64,000 nt of DNA. Source: Erinaceus europaeus (taxonomy: Eukaryota > Chordata > Mammalia > Eulipotyphla > Erinaceidae). The stretch lies in NCBI RefSeq assembly GCF_950295315.1, contig NC_080181.1, forward strand, positions 434,001 to 498,000, written 5' to 3'. How positions within the stretch are numbered: position 1 is the first letter of the stretch; the number at the start of each line of letters is the position of its first letter. Below are positions 52,356-62,695 of the stretch, in pieces. The notes below the pieces were generated by a model. That model saw nothing but the letters and a program-made list of their open reading frames with translations. It did not search any database and was not told the DNA's origin. A program made the translations under genes and the position numbers.

Positions 52356-54426
52356 ACTGTACTACCAGACCTGACAGTAATTTTGTGTGTGTGTGTGTGT
52401 GTGTCTGTGTGTGTGTGTCTGTGTGTGTGTGTGTCTGTGTGTGCTCAGAGCTCACCTATAGTAGTCTCAGAGCATGGGTGGTAAGGTAGCCAGCCTCACC
52501 TGCAACTTATGTACAGAGAACTTAGCTGGTCAGGGCAAGCCAGCTAGCCCAGATTCTGGCTAAGCAAGAATGCATATGCAAAGGGACTCTCATGTCTCGC
52601 TCTCCTGAGTTCCCCATTTATTCCCATGCTTCACTATCATCCAAACACTGTCACGGGGGATGCTGGGGAACCCCTCAGAATTCAGGGGCATGAGACTGTC
52701 CTGTCATGTTTGGTTGCCTACTCAGCCTCCAGACTCTCAGTCCACTGCTCAGGGCAGCAGACTATAATCCCAGCAAGCACCGAGGCAGAGCTGAGTTTCA
52801 ACATAGATGGGAACACTGTTCGACCAAACAATAGTGGATGAACCCGGACCCTTACACCTACCCTTTGGGTCCTGCTAAGGGAATTGCTCCTGTGGCTTCA
52901 CATCCCTGACCATGGTGTCCTGGTATCCACACATCACACTCAGAGAGATTCCCAGATGTAGGCATGCATGAGTGTCCCATACAAAGTTGCTCTGCTTGCA
53001 GGAACCAGAAAATCCCTGGGCCCTTGCTATGAAGAGACAAAAGGAAGATGGGTGCCTCCATTGGCTGAGTCAGGAGCTTCCAGTGCACATCACAGCCCCG
53101 CCCCTCACCTGAGGGCCTGGCTCCCGCTAATAAAGGCAATTGGAAACACCTGTTACCACTTGGGCCCTGAGGAGATACTCAGGAATCCCTCCAGGAGCCA
53201 GCAGACTGGCAGAACTCCTGACCCCGGAATAGCTGTGCTCCTAGTTGGGCGGGCCTTCTTGCCAGAGGTGAGAATATTGCCTAGATACAAGAAAGAACTT
53301 CAGGTTTCAAAAGGATTTGAAACCCCATGAGGCACTTGGAAAAGACATTTCACAGCCATCAAAATACCCTCTTTCTGAATCCTGGAAGCTTCAGTTTTGC
53401 GTGGAAAATCTGGACACTGGTGTGGCCATCAGTACCACAGATCCTTTACATTCAGCCCAATAGAGGGAAAGCACATTGTGTGTGCCAGTGGGATAGAGGT
53501 TCACTTCTCTTGACCTGGGTTCTCATGGGATAAGGACAAGGATGCTGTGCAGAAAGGAGAGGAGGGCTGCATTTAGGCTGAGTGTCAGCCTCAGGGTCTT
53601 GTAGAAGGGGAGTCCATCACAGAGGTCCTGGACAGCTGCAGCTGGGGATGGACATTTGCCTGGAACTTGCAGCAGGAAGGCTGTCTCCTCAATTCCCCTC
53701 TGAACTACTCGATATGCATAAGACTGAATAATCCAAAAGGCAAAGAAAGGAAAATGTCAACACCAGGAAGACTGAGCTCATGATGCAGGCACTGACTACC
53801 AGTAAGGGCCCAGTAAAGAAGGCACGTAGAAAGAATGAGAGAGAAACAAAGAGAGAGACAGAAATAGACAAAAATCCTGGCCCTGAGTTGATCAGTGCTA
53901 GAGCACTGAAGACATACCCTCCATGCCCATGCATACTTCTTATGAGTGGCATTGTTATTTTATGTTTCTGATGAAGGGTAACACTTGAAACATCTAGGTC
54001 TTAGCCACTCTGAGAAGCAACACTTGGCATGCAGCCCATTCTCCTAAACTGCCCTTGCCTCTCCAAATTGGAAGTAGTTTTTGTGATGCTCCAGCCAAGA
54101 GATTTAGGCTGGCTGATTGCATCTCCCTCATCCAGCCTCAGCCTGCCCTGTGTGAAGGTAACTATACTATGTCTATTTTTCTCTTATTTACATTTTTCAG
54201 ATAGGAATAGGTGGACAAAAAGAGCAAGGGGGTAAGTAAATGATTTCTCAGGGGTAGCTTGTGCTAAGGGAGTTTTGAAATGTGATTAGAGGAATACAAA
54301 TGGCTCTGTGAGATGTCTCTAATGACTGTTGCTCGGAAGAGCCAGGTCTATACCCATTACTACCCTAATCCAGAGCTGTGCAGGGCTCTAGCTAAAAATA
54401 TTTTCAGACATCTACATGTTATATAT

Positions 54427-54474
<48 letters not shown>

Positions 54475-54602
54475 GTATTACACTGATGTAATCATTTTCT
54501 ACAATGGATTCTATATGACATTCAAACAATTGATTGCTAAATCCTGGAGAGAAACTATGCATCAGGAAAAGAATTGTCCAAAGGAGTAAAATCTCCAAAT
54601 CA

Positions 54603-54784
54603 TTAGCTGTATGCAGCTCCTACGGGACCGAGCGAAAAAGGCTCGAGAAGGAACTCATCCAGGAAAGTCTCTACATGGACAGGCACCACAATAAGTTTCC
54701 TAGGCTGGCAACACACACAGGGCAGCTGCTCGTTCCCAGTGCAAGCCTGGGGCAAAAACCTCTCCCTCTTCAGTGTTTTTACAT
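54603..54784 (-). other. Exon-like block, unit G (longest open version)
   Basis: On the minus strand the tract CTTTTCTTCTTTTCAG precedes a 182-bp block that stays open to TAA at 54603-54605. The translated end contains FLDEFLLEPFSLGPVGAAY. The central part (CCGAGCGAAAAAGGCTCGAG on the + strand) is identical to the inner units although the surroundings are diverged. I recognise no family. The open frame exists only in this copy, so it may be a remnant of an ancestral terminal exon or chance. Confidence 0.25.
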
Positions 54785-55141
54785 CTGAAAAGAAGAAAAG
54801 TGACCAAGGGCCAAGGAGAGCTACAATGGTGACAATATTCAGCTGTAATCCATAATGTGCCAAGTGTTGTACACAAAATCACCTGTGCCACAATGTTTCT
54901 GTGGTTCTCTCTCTCTACCTTACACACACGCACACACTCACAGTCACACACACGCACGCATCCACACAGGCACAGGCACAAACTGATTTATGCACATGCG
55001 CAGTGGAAAGCTTCTGCAAGGCCTGGCCCTGAGGGCCCTGAGGGTGCTGGGCTGAACTCCGCTCACCCAAACACTGTTGCCACTCTCCTTGGCCAGTGCC
55101 TCAAGGGCACTTGCCCCAAGGAGCCTCATTCCCACTCTGGT

Positions 55142-55156
55142 GCTGCCCTCTTTTGG
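55142..55156 (-). promoter_or_regulatory. Degraded CTCF-like motif, unit G
   Basis: Homologous to motif 1, but TTGTGG has become TTTTGG, which destroys the CCAC start of the core. The homologue of motif 2, near 55360, has kept only CTTGTGGACA and lost the GCCGCCAC half. Unit G therefore lost both CTCF-like sites as well as the CCAAT array. Confidence 0.6.
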
Positions 55157-55624
55157 ACACTCAGCGGAATGCAGCTGAGCACAGGTATTCACAAGCTTCC
55201 AGTACAGTCTTCTCAGAAAAAGCCAAATGGGGGATCCCCACACCCCACAAGAAAGAACAGAGGTCTGGGCGAGTCTATGTGAAATGCAAACCTTGTCGTC
55301 TATGGAGCACAAATCCTCAGCTCTCCTCATTCTAAAATAGCTCTATACTCAACTATACTTGTGGACACAGAGCAGAATGTAGCTGAGCTCTCTTTGCCAC
55401 TGTCATTTGAGTCTGCACATAAAATTACACACAGCATGGGAATGAGTATTTGAAGAACCAATGTGAGGATCTCCATGGAGAATGAACAACAGTATCCAGA
55501 GTCCAGTGGGGCATTCATACTTGCAAAAGCACTTTTGCAGTGGTAACTTCCTTTGTCATAGCACAACCCAGTCCCTAAGATCCTGAATCAGGAATAAAGA
55601 AACACCAGTGATAATCAACACTCA

Positions 55625-55656
55625 GACACACACACACATACACACACACATACACA

Positions 55657-55694
<38 letters not shown>
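55625..55694. repeat. CA microsatellite, unit G
   Basis: (CA)n with regular CATACA interruptions, longer than the equivalent run in units A-F. Confidence 0.95.
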
Positions 55695-55695
<1 letters not shown>

Positions 55696-55869
55696 TTTTC
55701 CCTGAAATATCTATTGGACTTGCTGTATTGCACCCAAGTAAAAGGTCAAAGTTTCTTGGGTGGAATGGGGAAGTGTTAAGTTTCAAGAATATTAAGGCTG
55801 AGAAGTGCTTAGTGTGGTTAGATAGTTACATGGGAAATGAATGGAGCCTGAGTAGAGGGTCACCTGGTT

Positions 55870-56055
55870 GAGCTCCCAGGCAACAATGTGCCAGGACTCC
55901 GTTTTGAGAACCTTGTCACCACTTACCCGGCTGGGGAAATGCTTGGCCAGTGGCAAATCAGAGCTGCAGCTGTCTCTCTTTCTCTATTCCTCTCTTCCTG
56001 CTTGGGCCCTGCTCTCTCAACTTATGACTGTCTCCTTCCCCTAAATAAGAAATTT
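55870..56055 (+). mobile_element. Decayed SINE, unit G
   Basis: Orthologue of the 9570-9775 relic in unit A. It has TTGTCACCACTTACC, GCTGCAGCTGTCTCTC and a CTAAATAAGAAA tail, somewhat closer to the intact consensus in the CTGCAG part. Confidence 0.65.
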
Positions 56056-56259
56056 AAAATATTGTACAGAGATACAGGGAAGGTGAGAAATATTTCCTCT
56101 ATGCCCACAATTACATTTGACTCTTGATTGTAAACCATCACTCCCTTAATAAACAACAGTAAATTATTGAGGTTAAAAACATTTTATGTAAAATAATGAC
56201 CATTCTTTAAAGCCATGCAATTCACATCCATTGTGCATTGGATTTCACTATCTTGAACA

Positions 56260-57335
56260 ATCTAAGAGAATCTGTAGAATTCGTGACAGGTAATATATTG
56301 TGCAGTAAGAGTCCCCTTCAATTATAAATCAAAATCTACCAAGCAGAAGAAAATACTCCCCATGGGATATCTGACTAACGCAAACATGTAACTAAATAGG
56401 GAGGATCTAGGATGGATTTTTTGAAAAACAATTAAAAAATGAAAACAACAAGAAGACCTGATTATGGCAGAATCATCTAGACAGACTGCTGATAAAGTGA
56501 GGGCTGCTTCAAAAGTTCCCTGACACTTGAGTGTTCTTGGAAATTAAAATTTCTGGAGAAGGAAAACAAATGCATCTGTATTGAACCTTAGGCTAGAAAA
56601 GAAAGAGGCAATTTCTGTACAATGATCAATACAATAAGGATGATTATAGAAATGCTATTAGAAATGCTCCTGGAAGGTTCTATTTATAATTGTAGTGAAT
56701 CCTGGTCCAAGTATCAGGCCAAAAATTTATGAAAAAAGAGTCTGGGACAAATGTGGTAGTTCTCAATTAAGATGAAATACATGAGTCAACAATTCTAAAA
56801 AAGACAAATATAAATATATATTTACAAGCTCAGTGATAGCATATATCTGGTCTGTGAACCTGAAGGTGTAATTGCCAGTCTCTCTAGTCCTTGATGCTTC
56901 TCTGGGTGGTATATATCTCTATATATAATAAATTCTGAGAGAGGTGCAAGCATGGATATGAGAAGACAGAAAGAATATGGCTTGTGCCAGAGAGACTTAC
57001 AAGTCTGAGGCTCCAGTACCCAAGGTGTAATGGCCACCATGACAAGCCAGAGCTCAGCAGTGCTCTGGTAACTCTCTTTGTATATCTGGACCTATCAGTA
57101 AAATAAGGATATAAGTAAAATATTAATTAGTGGAGACAGAGTGAGTGAGAACATTTGAGAGATAAAGACAGAGAATGTGGGAGAAGTAGAGCCTGAAAGA
57201 AACTATAGTGCCAAAACCTCCTGCACTGCTTTAATTCTTGACAGATTCAAACTTGGGTTGTAGAGATGGTAAGGCAGCAGCTCTCATGCCCACAGACCCC
57301 CAGACCTACACTAGGCTTTCCATATGATGTACTAC
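56260..57335 (+). repeat. Single sub-repeat, unit G
   Basis: One diverged copy containing TCCCCTTCAATTATAA, TTATAATTGTAGTGAATCC and GCCAGAGCTCAGCAGTGC, followed directly by the GT run (57382-57409). There is no second or third copy before the junction module. Confidence 0.85.
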
Positions 57336-57377
57336 CAGGCCTGGACTAGTGTGTATATGTTTGCGTGTGGGTGTGCA

Positions 57378-57410
<33 letters not shown>

Positions 57411-57863
57411 TCAGAGCTCACCTATACTAGTCTCACTGCATGCCTCTAGGTAGCCACCCTCACCTACAACCTAACTACAGATACCCCAGATGGTCAGGGG
57501 CAGGCCAGGTAACCCAGATTCTGGCTAATCAGGAATGCATATGTAAAGGGACAGTCATGTCTGACTCTCCATAGTTCCTACTTCAATCCCCTGCCTCACT
57601 ATCATCCAGACATTGTCACCCACCGTCACCCACTGGGGGAAGCTGGGGCACCCACTCAGCATTTAAGGGCATGAGCTTGGCCAGTCATGTTTGGCTGCCT
57701 GTTCAGCACACAAACACACATACACAGGCACAATCAGAAATATGCACAAGCTCAGTGGACAGCTTCTGCAAGGTGCAGCCTGGCCTCCATGACTGCCCTT
57801 AGATGACCTCTGCTTCACACTTCCAGGAAGCAGGCCCTCCCACAGGGCACCACCCAGGCTCTG

Positions 57864-58452
57864 ATAGGCCAGAGGCCTAGGCCATGCCCAGAAACCCTGC
57901 CAGCAACCTCATTAGCCAGTGTCCTTGGGCACGCCCAGGAGGGTCAGAGCCCCTAGTGATTGGCCAGCAGTCTTGAGACCTGCCCACATGCTCATTGGAC
58001 AGCATCTGGAAGGCCCTCCCATAAGCCACTTCTGCTCCACTCTGATTGGTCTGGGGTCCCAGAGACACACCCCCAGCGAGCCATCCCTTGGCTCCCATTG
58101 GCAGACTGCTCTCTGAGGGGCGTCCTTGATAGGCCAGGTCCCAAGGCACGCACAGGAAGGTCACCGCTCCTGGCCCATGATTGGCCAGCCTCCTGGGCTC
58201 TGCCCACAAGACCCACTCCAGTCATTCATTGGACACCCTCCAGAAAGCCCGCCCCACAGGCACTTTCACTGGATAATATTGGCCAACACCCAGAGACATG
58301 CACAACATGCTCTCATTGGTGGGCTACTCTGAGGCCTGCTCTGACAACTCTGCCTCTGCTCTGATAGGCTACCTTGCTTCACACCCCTGAAGGTCACTGC
58401 TCCTCTTCAATCACAATGACCACCCACTCAGCCCTCCCCTCGTACTCATTGG
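57864..58452 (-). promoter_or_regulatory. Ancient CCAAT/GC-box array, unit H
   Basis: Elements still readable include ATAGG at 57864, then ATTGG-type slots such as GTGATTGGCCAG, CTCATTGGACAG, CTGATTGGTCTG, CCCATTGGCAGA, ATGATTGGCCAG and CTCATTGGTGGG, ending with ATTGG at 58448. Some are lost (CATTAGCC; TCACAATGACC). The surrounding sequence and GC boxes are more decayed than the CCAAT elements appear to be. Confidence 0.7.
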
Positions 58453-58671
58453 ACATGAGCTCTTAGGCCCGCCCCAGGCATCTTCTGCCACACCCCTACT
58501 GGCCTGTTTCTTCAAACATGATCCCCCAGAGCTCCTGTCTGTACTCGCCCAAGGACAGTGCCTGTGCTAGATAGGCCATGCTCTTTGGACACACCCAGAA
58601 ACACTGCTCCTACTCTCCTTGGCCAGGGCCTCAAGGTCCCTTGCCCTGAGGAGCCTCAGTCCCGCCCTGCT

Positions 58672-58931
58672 TCTGCCCTCTTGTGGACACTCAGCAGAAT
58701 GCAGCTGAGCACAGGGATTCACAGCTCCCAGTAGAGTCATCCCAGACAGAGAGAAACCCCATACACTTGAAACAGCAATTGGGGGATCCCCACACCCCAC
58801 AGGAAAGAACAGATGTTTATGGCATTCTATGTGAATTTCAAACCCTGCTGTCCACGGGCCACAAATCCTGGAGTTCTCCTCATTCCACAAAATCACTACA
58901 CTCAACTATGGGCTTTGCTGCCACCTTGTGG
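58672..58931 (-). promoter_or_regulatory. Pair of CTCF-like motifs, ancient unit H
   Basis: Motif 1 at 58672-58686 (CCACAAGAGGGCAGA) and motif 2 at 58917-58931 (CCACAAGGTGGCAGC), both with an intact core, same orientation and 245 bp apart. Retention in such an old copy shows that the pair is ancestral. Confidence 0.6.
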
Positions 58932-59200
58932 ACACACAGCAGTCTGGCAACAAAGAGCAGGTACTAGCTATTAGTGCAAGCCTCAGGTCAAAGATTTCTC
59001 ACTCTCAGGGTCTTTATATCTGAAATAAGAAAAGTGATCAAGGGCCAAGGAGAGCTACAATGGTGACAATATCCAGCTGAAATCCATAATGTTCCAAGTT
59101 TTATGCACAATACCACCTGTGCCTCAGTGATTCTATGGTTCTCTCTCTCTCGTCTCTCTCTCACACACACACCAACTGATATATGCACAAATGACAGCCT

Positions 59201-60480
59201 CTCAATGGAGAAACTTCAAGATTTCCAGATCAGAGTATATTGTTTGTTACTCCCATGCTATCCTCCTTCCCACACCACTGTCAAACACTTCTATCAAGTA
59301 AAGACAATCCAGAAGTAGTGGCATTTGGAAACATACAGGCACAGGGCCTGTCAGAGAGCCAAATTAATTGAAGCATGCAAGCAATAAATCAAGCTTAAAA
59401 ACAAGAACATGAGTGTTAGACTTGGAAAACAGGAGTACCCAAGTTTAATGGCTGGCAATGCAGCTTCAAGGCATGTGCCAGTGATCGCTCTGGCTCTCTC
59501 TCTCTCTCTCTCTCCCACCTTGCACCCTAATAAATGAAGGAACTCATGTTCCAAAAAAGTGGGATGGGAGAAGAAAGTTGTGAAGCTTTTCTGTAGGTGC
59601 TCTCTATTTTTCAGTACTTATTTATTCATTCATTTATTTTATTGAGCACAGCTGGGCTCTAGCTTGGACTGGTGATGGGGTAGAACCTGGTAGTATGGAG
59701 ATCCAGGCATGACAGTATCTTTGAACGAACTTTAAGCTATCTCCCTCCACCTTTCCCCACATTCTCTCAAATGCTCTATTTCAGTTTCATAGTCTCCCTC
59801 TCATTCCCCTCCCCCTATCTCACTATCTATCTGTCCTCTTCCCCTCTCTATCTCTCATCTGGCTCCTATCCATTTTGAGCAGAGCAGAGCAGAGCTCAAG
59901 TGTGGCTTATACTAGAACTGATGTCAGATACTGACACCTGTTTGCTGGTGCAATGTTAATGTCAGAGCCTCAGGACTATCACCTTCTAGCCACCCCCAGA
60001 GTGCCCCTAGAACATCACAGGTCTAAGTAATGTTTCCTGAGTCTGCCCAATTCACATGTCCAAATGCACTGTGGAAAAATTCTTCACCAGTGTTGTCCAA
60101 GTCATACTTAGAAGCCATTGTGCTGGCTTGCTGCCTTCTTGGGACATGCACGAGAATAATGGAGGGCAGAAATTCAGTCATTCAGTTCCAAAGCTAGGGA
60201 GAGACCAGTCATGGAATTAATGCCAGTCAATGAGACTCTTCCCATCACCATGCTGCCATTCATCACAAAGGGCCTGGATTGCCCAGAGCTATGTCTGGAG
60301 CTCCTGCCATCCCTCCAAATGGCCAGGGGCTGGAGACACTGCCTGCTTGTCCATTCTGGACCATCATTGGCCAGGGCTCTTTTTCTATAGCCAAGGTCTG
60401 GGAAGGTCTGGTGTTCCTTGTGGATGATTGGCAATGACTGGCAAGAGAGGGTCACAGAGCCCTCTCCAAAAGCTCAGTGG
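59201..60480. other. Flanking sequence with SINE relics, no gene seen
   Basis: No match to the macrosatellite modules apart from scattered fragments. There is a decayed, CT-rich SINE-like piece around 59440-59545. Around 60170-60440 there are isolated CATTGGCCAGGG and GATGATTGGC elements that could be the last trace of another array. I see no gene. Confidence 0.5.
59629..59760 (-). mobile_element. Decayed tRNA-derived SINE, minus strand
   Basis: It starts with TTTATTTTATTGAGCACAGC and contains TGGGCTCTAGCTTG, TAGAACCTGG and TTAAGCTATCTCCC. This is the reverse order of a common hedgehog SINE with ...AGCCAGAGCTGAGCAGTGCTCTGGT at its 3' end. Heavily mutated. Confidence 0.55.
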
Positions 60481-60569
60481 ACAGCATCTTCAGGCCTGAC
60501 CCTGGGCTAAACTGTACTTCCCACTTTCTGGAAGCAGTCACACACTTTTAAAGCCATCTCTGGGCTCCC

Positions 60570-60937
60570 ATTGGCGGGCTTCCTACAGAAGGCCCGCCCA
60601 CAGGTCGCCACCCAGGCTCTGATAGACCAGAGGCCTAGGACACGCCCAGAACCCCTGCCAGCAATCTCATTAGCCAGTGTCCTTGGGCACACCCAGGAGG
60701 GTCAGAGCCCCTAGTCAGTGATTGGCCAGCAATCTTGAGAACCGCCCACATGGCCCTGCCAGCATGCTCATTGGACAACCTCCAGAGACCCGCCCACAAG
60801 CCACTTCTGCTTGACTCTGATTGGCCTGGTGTCTTCATGGACACGCCCCACTGACCCATCTCTCGACTTCCATTGGCAGGCTGCACTCTGAGGCCCACCC
60901 TCTGAGAGGCCAGTTCCTTGAGCAGGCCCAGGAAGGT
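60570..60937 (-). promoter_or_regulatory. Ancient CCAAT/GC-box array, unit I, proximal part
   Basis: Contains CCCATTGGCGGG (60570), CTGATAGACC, TCATTAGCC, GTGATTGGCC, CTCATTGGACAA, CTGATTGGCC, CCATTGGCAG and CTGAGAGGCC. The order matches slots 1-8 of unit A, including the two ATAGG slots. The upstream CTTTTAAAG replaces the CArG box. It is cut off by the SINE at 60938. Confidence 0.7.
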
Positions 60938-61165
60938 GCCCCTGTTGTTTTTATTGTTGTTGTCATTGTTAAATAGGACAGAGAGAAATGGAGAGAGGAG
61001 GGGAAGACAGAGAGGAGGAGAGAAAGACACCTGTAGACCTGCTTCACCTCCTGTAAAGTGACTCCCCTGCAGGTGGGGAGCCAGGGACTCGAACCAGGAT
61101 CCTTATGCCGTTCCTTGCACCGCACGCCACATAGGCTTAACCTGCTGCGCTACTGCCCTGGCCCC
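60938..61165 (-). mobile_element. Near full-length tRNA-derived SINE, minus strand
   Basis: Read on the minus strand it has GCAGTAGCGCAGCAGGTTA (A-box end), GGTTCGAGTCC (B-box), CTCCCCACCTGCAGG, CTGCAGGTGTC-like and CT-rich parts, CTGTCCTA-like sequence and ACAACAATAAAAACAAC. Same family as 41223-41477 but older and including the tRNA-like head. It lies exactly at the boundary between array and sub-repeat sequence. Confidence 0.85.
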
Positions 61166-61310
61166 CAGTTTCTATCTTTTATAATTGTAGTAAATCCTGG
61201 TCCCAGTATGGGTTCAAGAATTTATGAAAAAGGAGTCTTGTACATATATGGTAATTCTGAAATAAGATCAAATACATTTGCCAACAATTCTGAAAATGCA
61301 ATAGACATAC
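61166..61310 (+). repeat. Sub-repeat fragment inside array I
   Basis: About 145 bp with TATAATTGTAGTAAATCC, TTATGAAAAAGGAGTC and CCAACAATTCTGAAAATG, all typical of the central part of the 1-kb sub-repeat. It is flanked on both sides by CCAAT-array sequence, so it was moved here by recombination. Confidence 0.7.
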
Positions 61311-61333
61311 CCTCAGTAGCTGGTGCATGGCCT

Positions 61334-61692
61334 CTCACTGGCCAACTGCTCCCTGAGGCCTGCTTTCAACCCACTGCCTGCTCGCTGATAGGCCAATTTT
61401 GGGGGCATGACCTAGAAGTTCACTGCTCCTGGTCCATGATTGGCCAGCAATCTCAAGTACCACCCACCCTGCCCAGACTTATGCTCCTTTGGCATTGTCT
61501 TTAAGGCCAGCCCTCAGGGCCCAGCTGCTGGAATTCCATTATCTCTTGTTTCTCCAGACATGCCCCCTGGCAGCTTCTATCTGGGCTCTTATTGATGAGC
61601 TATTTCTGAGGCTCACCCTCTGGAAAGTGCCTGTGTTCTGATAGGCCAGGCTCTTTAGGCACGCTTAGAGGCCCTGCCAGAAATCTCATTGG
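61334..61692 (-). promoter_or_regulatory. Ancient CCAAT/GC-box array, unit I, distal part
   Basis: Decayed elements at intervals near 50 bp: TCACTGGCC, CTGATAGGCC, ATGATTGGCC, TCTTATTGATG, CTGATAGGCC and CTCATTGGCC (ATTGG 61688). GC boxes are mostly gone (CACGCTTAG, CATGCCCC), as expected from CpG loss. Confidence 0.6.
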
Positions 61693-61786
61693 CCAGTGCC
61701 TTTACGGTGCATCCTAGGTGTCTGGACTCTTACAGGTAATGATCTACTAGAAAAATTCAACCTGCAATAAAAAAAACACCAGTAAG

Positions 61787-61790
<4 letters not shown>

Positions 61791-61818
<28 letters not shown>
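61791..61818. repeat. CA microsatellite
   Basis: (CA)n at the position that the CA run has in other units, between the array and the SINE relic. Confidence 0.95.
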
Positions 61819-61822
<4 letters not shown>

Positions 61823-62489
61823 GTTGCAGAGGCAACTTGGACTGGATTTCTTGGGTTTCACCAAAATAAAACGTCAAGTATACTGGGCTGCAGTGGGGAG
61901 TGTTCATGTGTGAGAACATAAAAAGAAGAGGAGGGTCTCATGGGGTTAGATAGTTACATGGAACCCTAAGGGTGCCTGGGTTGAAGTGCACCTGCTTGAC
62001 TCTTCGGACAACAATGTACCCGGGTCCCTATTTTGAGCCCCTTGCCTCACTTTCCTTGGGAAAGCATGGCTAGGGGCAAATCATTGCTGCAGGTGTCTCA
62101 CTATCTCTCCTTTATATCTCCTCCTTCCTTCTCAATGTCTGACATTCTCTATCCAGTAAATAAAGAAAATTAAAAATAATGTAACATAAAAAGGAAAACT
62201 GAGAAATGTTACTCGTGTATTAACGGTGGGATTTAACTAGTGACTGTAAACCATTATTCCCCCAAGAAAGAAAAGATAGATTTTTGAGTTTAAAAAAATC
62301 TTCTAGTAACATATCATTAGAGATGAAGCTTTAAGATCTTGAAATTCAAATCCATTGTGCATTGGATGTCAATAGCATGAACAATCTAAGACAATGTCCA
62401 GTATTCCTAACAGAAAATGTGTTGTGCACCCAAAGGCACTGTTAATTAAAAACCAAAATCATCCTAGCAAAAAAAAAAATGCTTCATGG

Positions 62490-62695
62490 GCCCAGTGGTG
62501 ACACACTTGGTTAAGTGCATATATTACAATATTCAAGGACCTGGGCTTGAGCCCCTGGTCCCCACCTGCAGGGGCAAAGCTTTTCAAGTAGTGAAGCAGT
62601 GCTGCAGGTGTCTATCCCTCCCCGTCTCTATCACCCTCTTGATTTCTGGCTATATCCAATAAATAAAGATAATAAAAAATAAATTTAAAAAAGAT
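62490..62695 (+). mobile_element. tRNA-derived SINE, full length, moderately old
   Basis: Starts GGCCCAGTGGTGACACAC, has GGTTAAGTGCATATATTACA, a B-box-like GGGCTTGAGCCCC, CCCACCTGCAGGGG, AGTGAAGCAG, CTGCAGGTGTC and a CCAATAAATAAAGATAATAAAA tail. The flanks AAATGCTTCATGGG and GATGTTTCACATGGGG look like a decayed target-site duplication. The host site corresponds to the ATGACCCCTCATGTGAT part of the sub-repeat in other units. Confidence 0.85.

Larger units (their letters stand above)
44933..52722 (+). repeat. Macrosatellite unit F (7790 bp)
   Basis: A full unit with visibly more private substitutions than A-E, especially in the sub-repeats and around 48.6-49.5 kb. It keeps the ancestral GATAGGCC slot and the GGGGGATCCCCC palindrome (48326-48337). 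It marks the transition from homogenised interior to diverged edge. Confidence 0.95.
52723..57703 (+). repeat. Diverged, shortened unit G (4981 bp)
   Basis: Recognisable throughout but strongly diverged. Two differences explain its length. The CCAAT array is missing: sequence equivalent to unit A about 7840-8731 is deleted at about 55062-55068. There is only one sub-repeat (about 56260-57335) instead of three. The TA/GA microsatellite is a GT run (54431-54472) and a long CA run lies at 55625-55694. Confidence 0.9.
57704..59200 (+). repeat. Rearranged ancient unit H
   Basis: After the junction module the sequence jumps from TGGCTGCCTGTTCAGC to the pre-promoter segment (CTCAGTGGACAGCTTCTGC near 57752), so about 2 kb of the unit is absent. 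It then has a CCAAT array and a CTCF-like pair. At about 58941 it jumps again, into the exon-like block (TCTGGCAACA) and runs to about 59180. Two deletions or recombinations have scrambled the module order. Confidence 0.75.
60481..61740 (+). repeat. Ancient fragmentary unit I
   Basis: Starts at the pre-promoter segment (60475-60550) and continues into a CCAAT array that is interrupted by a SINE and a piece of sub-repeat before the array resumes. No CTCF-like pair is recognisable after it; the sequence passes to a CA repeat at 61791-61818. Confidence 0.7.
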
